Shown piece by piece: positions 44,029-52,979 of a stretch of DNA of 64,000 bases; within the stretch, counting starts at the first letter, position 1; the number at the start of each line of letters is the position of its first letter. The translations under genes were made by a program, and so were the position numbers. The notes under the pieces were generated by a model. That model worked only from the letters and a program-made list of their open reading frames with translations, had not been told where the DNA came from and did no database searches. Source of the DNA: Streptomyces ortus. GTDB lineage: Bacteria > Actinomycetota > Actinomycetes > Streptomycetales > Streptomycetaceae. The stretch lies in the NCBI RefSeq assembly GCF_026341275.1, contig NZ_JAIFZO010000002.1, positions 1,190,361 through 1,254,360 on the forward strand. Direction: 5' to 3'.

Positions 44029-44433
44029 GTGCTGAAGCGCGTCACCGTCCCCAGCCTCTTCGCGCCGCCCGCCTACTCCCACGCCTCCGTGGTCGAGGCC
44101 GGCACACGTCTCGCCCTGCTCGCCGGGTCCGTGCCACTCAACGCGGAAGGCGAACTCGTCGGCCCCGGCGACCCCGTACGGCAGGCCGAGCAGGTGATCG
44201 CGAACCTGGGTGACCAGCTGCGGGCGGTCGACAGCGACTTCGAGCATGTCGTGTACACCGACGTGTACGTGGTGAGCGCCGATCCCGCCGTGCTCTCCGA
44301 GGTCTGGAGTGTCGTGGAGGCCTCCCGCCTCAGCGCCGGCCCGCACTCCTCCACCCTCCTCGGCGTGGCCTGCCTCGGCTACCCGGGCCAGCTCGTGGAG
44401 ATCACGGCGACAGCCGTGATCCCCGAACGCTGA
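44029..44433 (+). CDS. RidA-family (YjgF/UK114) protein
   Basis: 134 residues from GTG. RidA-fold motifs: SHASVVEAGTRLALLAGSVP, QAEQVIANLGDQLRAVDSDF EHVVYTDVYVV and GYPGQLVEITATAVIPER. Canonical RidA hydrolyses enamine/imine intermediates with an active-site Arg just before the penultimate strand; here the position reads PHSST, so the classic deaminase chemistry may be absent (Rid1-7-like divergence). Divergent from the amidase gene. Confidence 0.85.
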   Translation: MLKRVTVPSLFAPPAYSHASVVEAGTRLALLAGSVPLNAEGELVGPGDPVRQAEQVIANLGDQLRAVDSDFEHVVYTDVYVVSADPAVLSEVWSVVEASRLSAGPHSSTLLGVACLGYPGQLVEITATAVIPER

Positions 44434-44502
44434 ACCCAGAACCCAGAACCCAGAACCCAGAACTCAGGACTCAGGGCTCATGGCTCAGGACCCAGGACCC
44501 GG
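44433..44502. repeat. Ten 7-bp units (AACCCAG and variants)
   Basis: Four perfect AACCCAG copies then AACTCAG, GACTCAG, GGCTCAT, GGCTCAG, GACCCAG and GACCCGG, starting at the last base of the RidA stop codon and filling most of the gap before the next gene. Confidence 0.9.
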
Positions 44503-44527
44503 CAGTGAACACGCCTAGAGTCGTCCC

Positions 44528-45160
44528 ATGTTGATCGAGCATCGTGGACAGCGCCCCGTCGTCCCGGCCTCCGCCTACGTCGCCCCGTCGGCCGTCCTCT
44601 GCGGCGCCGTCACCCTCGGCGAGGGCGCCCGCGTCCTGCACGGGGCCGTGCTCACGGCGGAGGACGGCGAGGTACGGACCGGCGCGGATGTCGTCATCAT
44701 GGAGAACGCCCTCGTACGGGGCCGCCGCCGGCACCCCGCGATCATCGGGAACGCCGTGCTCATCGGCCCGCACGCCCACATCAACGGCGCCCGCGTCGAG
44801 GACGAGGTCTTCGTGGCCACCGGCGCCTCCGCCTTCCCCGGAGCCGTCGTGGGCGCCGGTTCGGAGCTGCGGATCAACAGCGTGCTGCACACGAACTCGG
44901 TGCTGCCGCCCGGCACGGTCGTCCCCATCGGATGGATCGCGGCCGGTGCCCCGCGCGCACGGCTCTTCTCACCCGACCAGCACGACGAGCTGTGGCAAGT
45001 GCAAAGTGAGCTGGACTTTCCCGGCACGGTCTACGGCGTTCCGCGCGGCACCTCGATGCGCGACATCATGGCCCGGCAGTCCGAGCACTTCGGCGCCCAC
45101 CTCGACGACCGGATCGTTGACTCAATCGTTGATCCGATCATTGATCCAACCGTTGATTGA
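44528..45160 (+). CDS. Gamma-carbonic-anhydrase-like hexapeptide-repeat protein
   Basis: 210 residues. Left-handed beta-helix repeats (APSAVLCGAVTLGEGARVLH GAVLTAE ... HPAIIGNAVLIGPHAHINGA ... GASAFPGAVVGAGSELRIN). Metal-ligand histidines of Cam/CaiE-like proteins are in PHAHINGA. Trimeric zinc or iron enzyme in the family; true carbonic anhydrase activity is not certain. The last 16 residues come from a 12-bp tandem repeat (45113-45160) giving IVDSIVDPIIDPTVD, an apparent recent extension. Confidence 0.87.
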   Translation: MLIEHRGQRPVVPASAYVAPSAVLCGAVTLGEGARVLHGAVLTAEDGEVRTGADVVIMENALVRGRRRHPAIIGNAVLIGPHAHINGARVEDEVFVATGASAFPGAVVGAGSELRINSVLHTNSVLPPGTVVPIGWIAAGAPRARLFSPDQHDELWQVQSELDFPGTVYGVPRGTSMRDIMARQSEHFGAHLDDRIVDSIVDPIIDPTVD

Positions 45161-45219
45161 CCCGACCGTTGACCGGCTCGTTGACGGCACCCCCCGACCC
45201 CCTGAGGTCCCGGCGCCCC

Positions 45220-46185
45220 TCACCCCCGGGCGTTGCGCGCGAGCTCCAGCGCGTACTCCGGCCACCACTGGCCGGCGGCCGGGCCTCCCCCGCACGTGCC
45301 GTCCGACTCGCCCGGTCGCTTGACCCACAGACGGGCGTCGACCAGCGGCGCGCCCGTGACGGTGGTGGGCGCGGCGCCCAGCGCCCGGCCCGGCGGGTTG
45401 CACCAGGAGTCCGGGCCCGTCCAGGGCCCGTTGCCGTTACGGCTGCTGTCGATCACGAAGTGCTTGCCGCCCAGCGCCGCGGACAGCCTGGCGCCGTACG
45501 CCGAAGTGTCGGCGTCGGTCCGGAAGTTGGAGACGTTCAGGGCGAAGCCGTCGGCGCGGGCGACGCCCGACCGGGTCAGCGGCGCGATCAGCTTCGACGT
45601 GTCCGGGTGCCAGGCGGAGTTGCCCGCGTCGAGATAGACGCGGGTGTGCGCCTGCCGCTTCAACCGGTCGACGGCGTACGCCAGCAGCGCGTACCGCTCC
45701 TCCGGTACGACCCGGCCGCAGCCTCCGACTGCCTGCGCCACCGCGTCCGGTTCGACGATCACGTACGCGCCCCGGTCCCCGAGCCCCGCCGCGAACTCGT
45801 CGACCCACTCCCGGTATCCCGTCGCACTCCAGGCCCCGCCGCCCGAGTAGGAGCCGCAGTCGCGGTGCGGGATGTAGTAGGCGACGAGTACCGCCGTACG
45901 CCCTTCCCGTGCGGCGGCGGTGGTGCGGGCCTCCACGACGGCCCCGGGGTCCGAACCGACCAGCCACTCGGCCTGAGGACGGGTGGAGATCCGGTCCATC
46001 AGCAGGGCGTCCGCGGTCCGTCCCGTACGACGCCATTCGGCTGCCTGCCGGGCGGCGCTGGACTCGGGGTTCACCCAGAGGGCGACGTCGGCAGCGGCGC
46101 CCGAGCCTTCGCCGCCCGAACCCTCGCCGCCCCACAGACCGGCCGACGCGGCCACCCCCCACGCGACCAGTCCGACAGCGAACAT
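45220..46185 (-). CDS. Glycoside hydrolase family 6 (secreted cellulase-type)
   Basis: About 321 residues from ATG 46183-46185 with a signal-like MFAVGLVAWGVAASAGLWGG. GH6 motifs: ALWVNPESSAARQAAEWR, AYYIPHRDCGSYSGGGA, the catalytic acid strand VIVEPDAVAQ, YLDAGNSAWHPD, NVSNFRTDADTSAYG and WVKRPGESDGTCGGGPAAGQ WWPEY. Inverting endo-/exo-cellulase family. The frame is open further upstream to 46398 with an Arg-rich stretch; that start cannot be excluded. No carbohydrate-binding module. Confidence 0.87.
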   Translation of the reverse strand: MFAVGLVAWGVAASAGLWGGEGSGGEGSGAAADVALWVNPESSAARQAAEWRRTGRTADALLMDRISTRPQAEWLVGSDPGAVVEARTTAAAREGRTAVLVAYYIPHRDCGSYSGGGAWSATGYREWVDEFAAGLGDRGAYVIVEPDAVAQAVGGCGRVVPEERYALLAYAVDRLKRQAHTRVYLDAGNSAWHPDTSKLIAPLTRSGVARADGFALNVSNFRTDADTSAYGARLSAALGGKHFVIDSSRNGNGPWTGPDSWCNPPGRALGAAPTTVTGAPLVDARLWVKRPGESDGTCGGGPAAGQWWPEYALELARNARG

Positions 46186-46434
46186 CCGGACACGGACCCC
46201 GCTCCGAAAAGGGGGACGGAGTCGGGGACGGGCTCCGACAGCTGAGGGCACGACCGACTCCGTTCCCGCCACCGCGGCACCGCGGCCCGCGGCGCCGACG
46301 ACGGCTCGTTCGCGAGCGGCCGGCCGGCTGCCGGCGGCTCTCTCCCGGAGTCTGCGGTGCCCCGAGAGCCACCGCCGTGCCCGCCGCCTCCGTCGCACCC
46401 GGAATCACTCCGACGGCGGCGCGCGCCCGCGCCG

Positions 46435-47151
46435 TCACTCCGGCGGCGGCGCCCAGGTCCGCCGCTTCGGCAGCGGCTTCGCGTAACCGCCCGCGCGGCT
46501 CGTCGTGAGGCCGAGGGACACGAGCGACTCGGCGAGTTTCACCGCGGCGCCCACCCCGTCGACGACTGGCAGCCCCAGCTTCTCCCCCACGGCCCGTTGC
46601 AGACCGGTCATCCCGGCGCAGCCGAGGACCAGGACCTCCGCGCCCGCCTCCCTGGCCCGTTCGGCCGCGGCGACGAAGGCCGCTTCCGTACGCTCCTGGT
46701 CGCCGAGGTCGAGCACCCCGAGCCCTGTACCGACGACCACGGCGCAGTTCCGGGCGACCCCCGCCGTGTACAGGCTGTCCTCGATCTGGCCTGCCGAGCG
46801 TTCCAGCGTGGTGACGACTCCGTACCGCCGTCCGAGCAGGCACGCGAGGTGCGCGGCGGCCTCGGTGATGTCGACGACGGGGACGTCCACGAGTTCCCGT
46901 ACGCCCTCGCGCCCGTGCTCCCCGAAACCGGCCATGACGACGGCGTCGTACGGACCCTCGTACGTCCGCAGGGTGTCGAGGACGGCGGCGGCCGACAGAT
47001 AGCTGTCGAGCCAGCCCTCCGCGGACTCGGGTCCCCAGGCGGGGGTGAGTCCGAGCACGGTGGTGCCCGGGCCTGCGGCGGCCCGGGCACCTCGCACGAT
47101 CTCCTCGGTCATCCCCTGCGTCGTATTGCAGTTGGTGACGACGATCCGCAC
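46435..47151 (-). CDS. Asp/Glu/hydantoin racemase family protein
   Basis: 238 residues from GTG (MRIVVTNCNTTQGMTEEI). The two catalytic cysteines sit in TNCNTT-like and VLGCAGMTGLQRAV positions; GFGEHGREGVREL and VDITEAAAHLACLLGRRYGV VTTL complete the fold. Hydantoin racemase is favoured by the neighbouring NCS1 permease, whose stop is 2 nt upstream. GGGAGG is within the end of that gene. Confidence 0.88.
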   Translation of the reverse strand: MRIVVTNCNTTQGMTEEIVRGARAAAGPGTTVLGLTPAWGPESAEGWLDSYLSAAAVLDTLRTYEGPYDAVVMAGFGEHGREGVRELVDVPVVDITEAAAHLACLLGRRYGVVTTLERSAGQIEDSLYTAGVARNCAVVVGTGLGVLDLGDQERTEAAFVAAAERAREAGAEVLVLGCAGMTGLQRAVGEKLGLPVVDGVGAAVKLAESLVSLGLTTSRAGGYAKPLPKRRTWAPPPE

Positions 47152-47153
47152 GC

Positions 47154-48671
47154 TCAGCCCTCCCGAGGAGCCGGAGCCGAGGCGGGAGCCTGAGCGGGAG
47201 CCGGAGCCGGGGCGGGAGCTGTTTCCACGGCGGCGGCGCGCTCGGAGCGGCACAGCAGCGCGTACAGCCCGGCGGCCAGCGCCGTACCGATGAACCAGGA
47301 GTACGGGGCCACGTCGCTGAAGGTCTTCACCAGCGCGAGGACCGCCGAGACCGCCGCCGCGGGCAGGAACGCCCACAGGGCCTTGGGGTTGACGCCCTTG
47401 CGGTAGTAGTAGCGCGAGCCGGGCCGCGCGTCGAACAGCTCGTTCACGTCGATACGGCCGCGCTTGACCCAGAAGTAGTCCAGCATGATCACGCCGAACA
47501 GCGGGCCGAGGAAGGCTCCCAGACCGCCGAGGAAGTAGTTGACGACGGTGGGGTTGGAGAAGAGGTTCCACGGGGTCACGACCAGCGCGGCGACCGTGCT
47601 GATCATGCCGCCGACCCTGAAGGTGATCTTCTGCGGCCAGACATTGGCCAGGTCGTACGCCGGCGAGACGAAGTTGGCGACGATGTTGACGCCCATGGTG
47701 GCGATGGCGAAGGTCAGCGCCCCCAGGATGAGTACCCACTTGTTGCCGATCTCGGCGACGAGGTGCGCGGGGTCGGTGATGGCCTTGCCGAACACCTCGA
47801 TGGAACCGGCCGTGACGATGACCGACACGATCACGAAGGCCGTCGAGTTGATCGGCAGACCCCAGAAGTTGCCGCGCTTGACGGTCCGGTAGCTGGGCGC
47901 GAAGCGCGAGAAGTCGCAGAAGTTGAGCATCAGCGTGCCGTACGTGGCGAGGATCAGCCCTATCGCGCCGAACCACTGCCGCCACTGCTCGCCCACGGAG
48001 ACGGGGTTCGGGGTGGAGGTGAGCGAGATGGTCCAGCCCGCCTTCGCGAGGATCCAGACGGCCAGCGCGATCATCACGAGCCAGATGGCGGGACCGCAGA
48101 AGTCCTGGAACTTCCGTACGGATTCCATGCCCTGGCTGATGATCAGTGCCTGGACCAGCCACAGCGAGACGAAGGACAGCCAGCCGAGCGCGTCGAGGCC
48201 GAGGAACGAGCTGTGCGTCCAGGACTCCAGTCCCGGCCAGGCCGCGAGCAGCATGATGTTGACGGCGACGGAGGCCAGATAGGTCTGGATGCCGTACCAC
48301 ATGATGGCGATGACGGCCCTGATCAGCGCCGGGATGTTGGCGCCCCAGACGCCGAAGCTGATGCGGCTGACGACCGGGAAGGGCACACCGTGCGCCTGTC
48401 CGATCCGCCCCATCCAGTTCATGCCGATGTAGATGAGCACGAAGCCGACGAGCAGGGACGTGAAGATCTGCCAGACGTTCATGCCGAGGACCAGCAGCCC
48501 GGCCGCGAAGGTGTAGTTGCCGAGGTTGTGGACGTCGGACATCCACATGGCGAAGAGGTCGAAGACCTTCCAGTTGCGCTTGCCCGCGGGGGCGAGGTCT
48601 TCGTTGGTGAGCCTGGGATCGGGGACGAACGCCGGCGTGCCGGTGGCCGCGGCGGGATCGGCGAGGGACAC
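47154..48671 (-). CDS. NCS1-family nucleobase/hydantoin/allantoin permease
   Basis: 505 residues, 12 membrane helices. Family motifs: NEDLAPAGKRNWKVFDLFAM WMSDVHNLG, VSRISFGVWGANIPALIRA, NFCDFSRFAPSYRTVKRGNF WGLPI and GVIMLDYFWVKRGRIDVNEL. Na+ or H+ symporter for hydantoins, allantoin or bases. GTG start after GGAGG. The tail is an Ala-Pro repeat. Same transcript as the racemase; divergent from a GntR regulator across one palindromic operator. Confidence 0.93.
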   Translation of the reverse strand: MSLADPAAATGTPAFVPDPRLTNEDLAPAGKRNWKVFDLFAMWMSDVHNLGNYTFAAGLLVLGMNVWQIFTSLLVGFVLIYIGMNWMGRIGQAHGVPFPVVSRISFGVWGANIPALIRAVIAIMWYGIQTYLASVAVNIMLLAAWPGLESWTHSSFLGLDALGWLSFVSLWLVQALIISQGMESVRKFQDFCGPAIWLVMIALAVWILAKAGWTISLTSTPNPVSVGEQWRQWFGAIGLILATYGTLMLNFCDFSRFAPSYRTVKRGNFWGLPINSTAFVIVSVIVTAGSIEVFGKAITDPAHLVAEIGNKWVLILGALTFAIATMGVNIVANFVSPAYDLANVWPQKITFRVGGMISTVAALVVTPWNLFSNPTVVNYFLGGLGAFLGPLFGVIMLDYFWVKRGRIDVNELFDARPGSRYYYRKGVNPKALWAFLPAAAVSAVLALVKTFSDVAPYSWFIGTALAAGLYALLCRSERAAAVETAPAPAPAPAQAPASAPAPREG

Positions 48672-48736
48672 AGGGCCTCCATGAGCGTGGTCGGGGACGA
48701 CGGGAGGACTCGGGCGGCTGCAGACCGTGTTTCACT

Positions 48737-48750
48737 TTTGGTATACCAAA
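48737..48750. promoter_or_regulatory. GntR operator TTTGGTATACCAAA
   Basis: A perfect 14-bp palindrome, alone in the 171-bp divergent gap between the permease and the GntR gene. The GTATAC core flanked by symmetric TGG/CCA fits FadR/GntR-family operators. It sits 65 bp before the permease start, where binding would block transcription. Confidence 0.8.
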
Positions 48751-48842
48751 CTGTCGTCATGGTCCCGCTCCTGATGACATCTGGCCATGTCCGGGCGGTA
48801 ACAGCTCGGTAAAACAGTCCTCGGGTCGGCGAGGATGGACGC

Positions 48843-49580
48843 ATGACGACGGTGGAACCGCTGGGCGCGGTGCGCGAGCGGGTACTCAGCTCGCTGCGGC
48901 AGGAAATCATCGCCGGGCGGCTGCTGCCCGGCGACCGGTTGGTCGAGCGTGAGCTGGCCGAGCGGTTCGGGGTCTCCCGGGTGCCGGTCCGCGAGGCGAT
49001 CCGGGCCCTGGTCACCGAGGGTTTCGTCCTCTTCGAGACCCCGCGCCGCACGGTCGTACGCCGACTGACCCGCACGGACGTCGCGGAACTCTTCGAACTC
49101 CGCGAGGCCCTTGAGGTGTACGCCACCGGGCTCGCCGCCCAGCGCGCCACCCGGGCCGACCTGGCCGAGCTCGACGAACTCCTCGACCGCGCGTCGGACG
49201 CGACCGACGCCGACGACGCGGAGGCGATCACCGACATCAACACCCGCTTCCACGACCGGATCCTGGCGATGGCCGGAAACAGCCTGCTGATCTCCGTGAT
49301 GGAACCGGTCGACGGCCGCCTGCGCTGGCTCACCCGCCAGAACGAGGAGTGGCCGCAACTCCTGGCCGAACACCGGGAGCTGTACGCGGCCATCGCCTCC
49401 GGCGACCGCGAACGGGCCCGCGCCCACGCCCTGGCACACGTCCAGGCGAACTACCGCTCGACCGTGCGCCACCTCTTCGGCGCCACAGCCGCGGACACCA
49501 CCGAATTCACCGGCCCCACTGACACCCCTGATACCGGTATAGGTACCGCTGCCCATACCGCTGGCGAAGGAGAAGCGTGA
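48843..49580 (+). CDS. GntR-family regulator (FadR subfamily)
   Basis: 245 residues. Winged helix: GAVRERVLSSLRQEIIAGRL LPGDRLVERELAERFGVSRV PVREAIRALVTEGFV (residues 8-62). The helical FCD effector domain follows with metal-ligand positions in DINTRFHDRI, EHRELYAAI and HALAHVQANY. It probably represses the divergent permease-racemase operon via TTTGGTATACCAAA, with a hydantoin- or allantoin-like inducer. It overlaps the next gene by GTGA. Confidence 0.92.
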   Translation: MTTVEPLGAVRERVLSSLRQEIIAGRLLPGDRLVERELAERFGVSRVPVREAIRALVTEGFVLFETPRRTVVRRLTRTDVAELFELREALEVYATGLAAQRATRADLAELDELLDRASDATDADDAEAITDINTRFHDRILAMAGNSLLISVMEPVDGRLRWLTRQNEEWPQLLAEHRELYAAIASGDRERARAHALAHVQANYRSTVRHLFGATAADTTEFTGPTDTPDTGIGTAAHTAGEGEA

Positions 49581-49984
49581 CTGCCCGTACGGCGATCGGT
49601 GCCGCGAGGACCCGGCCCTGCACGCTCGTCGTCTGCCGCGGCTGCTGCTGCGGCGACGCGCGCAAGTACCCCGGCTACGACCACGACTGGCAACTGGACC
49701 GCCTGCGCGCCGCAGCCGACGCCTCCGGTGGGCGCCTGGCGATCCGTACGGCGGACTGCCTCGGCCCCTGCGACCAGGCCAACATCATCGTCGTCCAGCC
49801 GTCGGGCGAGGGCCGCAGGCGAGGCGGCCGGGCCGTCTGGATCGGCTGGTCGATGGGCGACGACTGCACCGACGAGATACTCCGCTGGGCGGAATCCGGC
49901 GGCCCCGGCATCACCGCTCCCCCGGCATCCCTTGAGCTGCAGTTCGTCCGGTCGGCGGGCGAACGGGACCGGGCGCGCCGGTAG
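49577..49984 (+). CDS. Thioredoxin-like [2Fe-2S] ferredoxin-type protein
   Basis: 135 residues. Cysteines CTLVVCRGCCCGD and TADCLGPCDQANIIVVQPS follow the spacing of thioredoxin-fold 2Fe-2S ferredoxins; WIGWSMGDDCTDEILRWAES closes the fold. GTG start overlapping the GntR stop indicates co-translation, so it may donate electrons in the same catabolic unit, though this is inference. In other streptomycetes such genes sit near cobalamin or amine metabolism. Confidence 0.82.
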   Translation: MTARTAIGAARTRPCTLVVCRGCCCGDARKYPGYDHDWQLDRLRAAADASGGRLAIRTADCLGPCDQANIIVVQPSGEGRRRGGRAVWIGWSMGDDCTDEILRWAESGGPGITAPPASLELQFVRSAGERDRARR

Positions 49985-50000
49985 GTGTGGCTGGGCGGGC

Positions 50001-50028
50001 GGTCCCCCGCGCCCCTCAAGCGGGGCGC
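50001..50028. repeat. Streptomyces intergenic hairpin element
   Basis: GGTCCCCCGCGCCCC-TCAAGC-GGGGCGC: stem GCGCCCC/GGGGCGC (50009-50015 with 50022-50028). This TCCCCGCGCCCC..GGGGCGC pattern is a very common streptomycete intergenic repeat and here separates convergent genes, so it may also terminate transcription. A relative lies inside hrpB. Confidence 0.75.
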
Positions 50029-50041
50029 CGCCCCGGATCGG

Positions 50042-50761
50042 CTACGGAGTTACGGGCAGCCCCGCCGTCCGGGCCGCCGTACGCAGCACGTCCCTGAGCA
50101 TCTCCGGGGTCAGCCGACCCGTGAAGGTGTTGCGCTGGCTGACGTGGTAGCAGCCGAAGAGGTGGAGGGGCCGGACGTCCGGGCCCTCCAGTTCGACCCG
50201 TGCTCCGTGCGCGAAGGCCGGGCGGGGCCGCGGCACCTGCCAGCCCGCCTCGGCGAACGCGGGCAGCGCCGCCTGCCAGCCGAAACCGCCGAGGACGACG
50301 ACCGCGCGGACCGTGGGTGCGAGCAGGCGCAGTTCGTTCACCAGCCAGGGGCGGCAGGTGTTCCGTTCCCCGGGCGTCGGCTTGTTCTCGGGCGGCGCGC
50401 AGTGCACGGGCGATGTGAGGCGGACGCCGTACAGGGCCAGCCCGTCGCCGGCGTTCTCGGCCGTGGGCTGCGAGGCGAGACCCACGTCGTGCAGCGCCGC
50501 GTACAGCACGTCCCCGGACCGGTCTCCCGTGAACATCCGGCCGGTCCGGTTCCCGCCGTGCGCGGCGGGCGCGAGCCCGACCACGAGGAGCGAGGCGTCC
50601 GGCGGGCCGAACCCCGGCACCGGGCGGCCCCAGTACGTCCAGTCCGCGAAGGCGGCCCGTTTCGTGCGGGCCACTTCCTCCCGCCACTCGACAAGCCGCG
50701 GACAGGCCCGGCAGCCGGTGATCCGCCGGTCCAGTTCCGCCAGGCTGTGCTCCTGCTTCAT
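50042..50761 (-). CDS. Uracil-DNA glycosylase, family 5 (UdgB)
   Basis: 239 residues from ATG 50759-50761 ([17 protein letters not shown]). Iron-sulfur cysteines [24 protein letters not shown]; motif 1 is [20 protein letters not shown], with Ala where other families carry Asp/Asn, typical of UdgB; motif 2 is [13 protein letters not shown]. Removes uracil and hypoxanthine from DNA in thermophiles and actinobacteria. Confidence 0.9.
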   Translation of the reverse strand: MKQEHSLAELDRRITGCRACPRLVEWREEVARTKRAAFADWTYWGRPVPGFGPPDASLLVVGLAPAAHGGNRTGRMFTGDRSGDVLYAALHDVGLASQPTAENAGDGLALYGVRLTSPVHCAPPENKPTPGERNTCRPWLVNELRLLAPTVRAVVVLGGFGWQAALPAFAEAGWQVPRPRPAFAHGARVELEGPDVRPLHLFGCYHVSQRNTFTGRLTPEMLRDVLRTAARTAGLPVTP

Positions 50762-50848
50762 GCCGCCACGGTATGCCCGGCGGGAACCCGGCTCCATGCG
50801 ACGGAAAACGATTCCGGCGCCACGCCCGCCGAGGACTAAGGTCGGACC

Positions 50849-51511
50849 ATGGCTCCAGGGACTCAGTCAGGGAAGCAGAGGAACGAGGCGGGACGACGCG
50901 GGAACGCCGGGCCGGATGCGGACAGCCCCACCGCTGCCGTCGGCACAGGTGCCGGTGATGCCGCCGCCGTCCGCGTCGGTGCCGGTGCCGGTGCTGGTGC
51001 CGGTTTCAGCGATTCCAGCGTCGGCGCCGGTGCCGACGACACCACCACAGCCACCCCCGCTACCGATGCCCCGCCCGTGGCCGCGACGCCCGCGGTCGAT
51101 CCCGTGGCCGTCGCGAAGGCCGCCGCGCCCGCGAGCGGCGAGACCGTGCGCGTCGACAGCTGGATCTGGTCCGTGCGCCTGGTGAAGACCCGCTCCATGG
51201 GCGCCACTGCCTGCCGTGGCGGCCACGTCCGGGTGAACGGCGAGCGGGTCAAGCCCGCGTACGCCGTCCGCGTCGGTGACGAGGTCCGCCTCCGGCACGC
51301 GGACCGGGAGCGGATCGTCATCGTCAAGCGCGTGATCCGCAAGCGGGTGGGGCCTCCGGTCGCCGCCGAGTGCTACGTCGACAACAGTCCGCCGCCCCCG
51401 CCCCGCGAGGCCGTCGCCCCCGCGGGCATCCGCGACCGGGGCACGGGCCGCCCCACCAAGCGCGACCGCCGTGAGCTGGAACGCCTGCGAGGTCTCGGGG
51501 CGCCGGAGTAG
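50849..51511 (+). CDS. S4-domain RNA-binding protein (Hsp15-like)
   Basis: 220 residues. S4 fold at ~98-165: [42 protein letters not shown]-terminal basic tail [17 protein letters not shown]. Hsp15 relatives rescue stalled 50S subunits. The first ~95 residues are a Gly/Ala/Val/Thr low-complexity extension encoded by GGTGCC-type repeats; ATG 50849 is kept because no better internal start with a ribosome site is evident. Confidence 0.85.
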   Translation: MAPGTQSGKQRNEAGRRGNAGPDADSPTAAVGTGAGDAAAVRVGAGAGAGAGFSDSSVGAGADDTTTATPATDAPPVAATPAVDPVAVAKAAAPASGETVRVDSWIWSVRLVKTRSMGATACRGGHVRVNGERVKPAYAVRVGDEVRLRHADRERIVIVKRVIRKRVGPPVAAECYVDNSPPPPPREAVAPAGIRDRGTGRPTKRDRRELERLRGLGAPE

Positions 51512-51615
51512 CCGGGCGGCGGCGACCACTCGTCCCCCGCCCGTCCCCCACGCTCGGCGCCGGTCAGCCGCAGAGCGCACTCGTCCCCCCACGCGTCCCG
51601 TACTCATCCCGCGTC

Positions 51616-52044
51616 TCAGGACCGGCGCCGCAGAAGCCTCGTCAGTTCCGCGGTCCGACCCCGGCGTGCCCAGGCGATCAGTGCGAGCGGCACGATGAGG
51701 ATGAGCGGGGTCGCCGCGTACTCCCCGTCGAACACGGTGACCTGGGTGATGAACGCGCCCACCATCAGTGCGCTCAGCGACACGGCGGCCACGGAGGCCA
51801 GCACCGGTATCAGCAGCGCGATGCCGCCGGCCAGTTCGAGAAGTCCGATGGTGTACATCCCGGCGCTGCCCCAGCCGATCTCGTCGAACGACTCGACCGC
51901 CGAGGAGTGCGCGACGAGCTTGGGCAGCGCGCTCGCGAGGACGTAGAAGAGGGCGAGCAGTACCTGCAGCCCCGCGAGCGCGAGACGGGCACGGCGTCCC
52001 CGGGCGGTCGGGGTAGCGGCGGCGGGAACGGTGGTCTCGGACAT
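51616..52044 (-). CDS. DoxX-family membrane protein
   Basis: 142 residues with four membrane helices. DoxX features: ALFYVLASALPKLVAHSSAVESFDEIG near helix 1 and GLLELAGGIALLIPVLAS in helix 2. DoxX proteins are poorly understood, with links to oxidative stress and thiosulfate oxidation. ATG preceded by AGGAGAACCCC. Confidence 0.88.
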   Translation of the reverse strand: MSETTVPAAATPTARGRRARLALAGLQVLLALFYVLASALPKLVAHSSAVESFDEIGWGSAGMYTIGLLELAGGIALLIPVLASVAAVSLSALMVGAFITQVTVFDGEYAATPLILIVPLALIAWARRGRTAELTRLLRRRS

Positions 52045-52158
52045 GGGGTTCTCCTGAGTTCTTCGGATGCGACGGCTCGCGTCGCTGTCACAGAGGTAGA
52101 CCGGCCCGCCTTCCCGAACTCATCGCTCCACGACCACGCACCCCGCGGACCGACCAGG

Positions 52159-52854
52159 TCACGTCTCCAGCGGCACCGCCCGCACCCACACCCGGTCCTC
52201 CGTGAGATAGCGGTCGACCCGCAGCCCCGCCTCTGCCAGCGCCCCCTCGAACTCCTCCTTGCTGAGCGGCCGGGCGCGGAACGTCTGTGTCCACACCGCG
52301 TCCGGGAACACATACTCGGCCCGCACCGAGTTCACCCCGTCCCCCACCGGCTCCGCGGACAGCATCCGGATCGTGAACCCGCTCGGATCGAGCCGCTCGC
52401 GCGGCAGGTCGGTGTGGTAGTCCTCGCCCTCGCGCTGGATCAGCACGCAGCCGCCGTCCGCGAGATGGCTCCGGCAGACGTCCAGCATCGCGCGCCGGAC
52501 CTCGACGTCTCCGGCGTGCACGAGGAACGACGCGAGCATCACCACGCCGAATCTCTCGTCCAGGTCGAGCGTCTCGATGGCGCTGCGTATCGTCCGCGCC
52601 CCTCGTACCCGCGCCAGCATCTCGGCGGACTCGTCCACAGCGGTCACCGTGAAGCCCCGCTCCAGGAGCGGATGAGTCATTCGCCCCACGCCACTGCCCA
52701 GTTCGAGGATGTGCGCCCCCGCCGGCACCGCCGAGGCGATGATGTCCGGCTCGTCCCCGACGGACAACCGCGAGTACAGCTCCACCGCGCAGCCGTCCGG
52801 TGTGATGGCACCGGGCCCCGTCCCCTCATATCCCTCGCGCATCTCGATCGTCAT
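52159..52854 (-). CDS. SAM-dependent methyltransferase
   Basis: 231 residues. Motif I AHILELGSGVGRMTHPLLER, acidic end VTAVDESAEML, then FGVVMLASFLVHAGDVEVRR and LADGGCVLIQREGEDYH. Small-molecule type; substrate unknown. ATG 52852-52854 (MTIEMREGYEGTGPG) has a weak ribosome site. Confidence 0.85.
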   Translation of the reverse strand: MTIEMREGYEGTGPGAITPDGCAVELYSRLSVGDEPDIIASAVPAGAHILELGSGVGRMTHPLLERGFTVTAVDESAEMLARVRGARTIRSAIETLDLDERFGVVMLASFLVHAGDVEVRRAMLDVCRSHLADGGCVLIQREGEDYHTDLPRERLDPSGFTIRMLSAEPVGDGVNSVRAEYVFPDAVWTQTFRARPLSKEEFEGALAEAGLRVDRYLTEDRVWVRAVPLET

Positions 52855-52979
52855 ACCCGCCCAACGGCCCGCGCTCGCACGGTCGTTCCCCACCCAGGGC
52901 CTTCTCACCCGTTCGAGTGAGACGCGGCCGGGCGACGAGGCCGGTGGCCCGCGGGAGCCGTGGTCCTGTCAGCCGGCGG

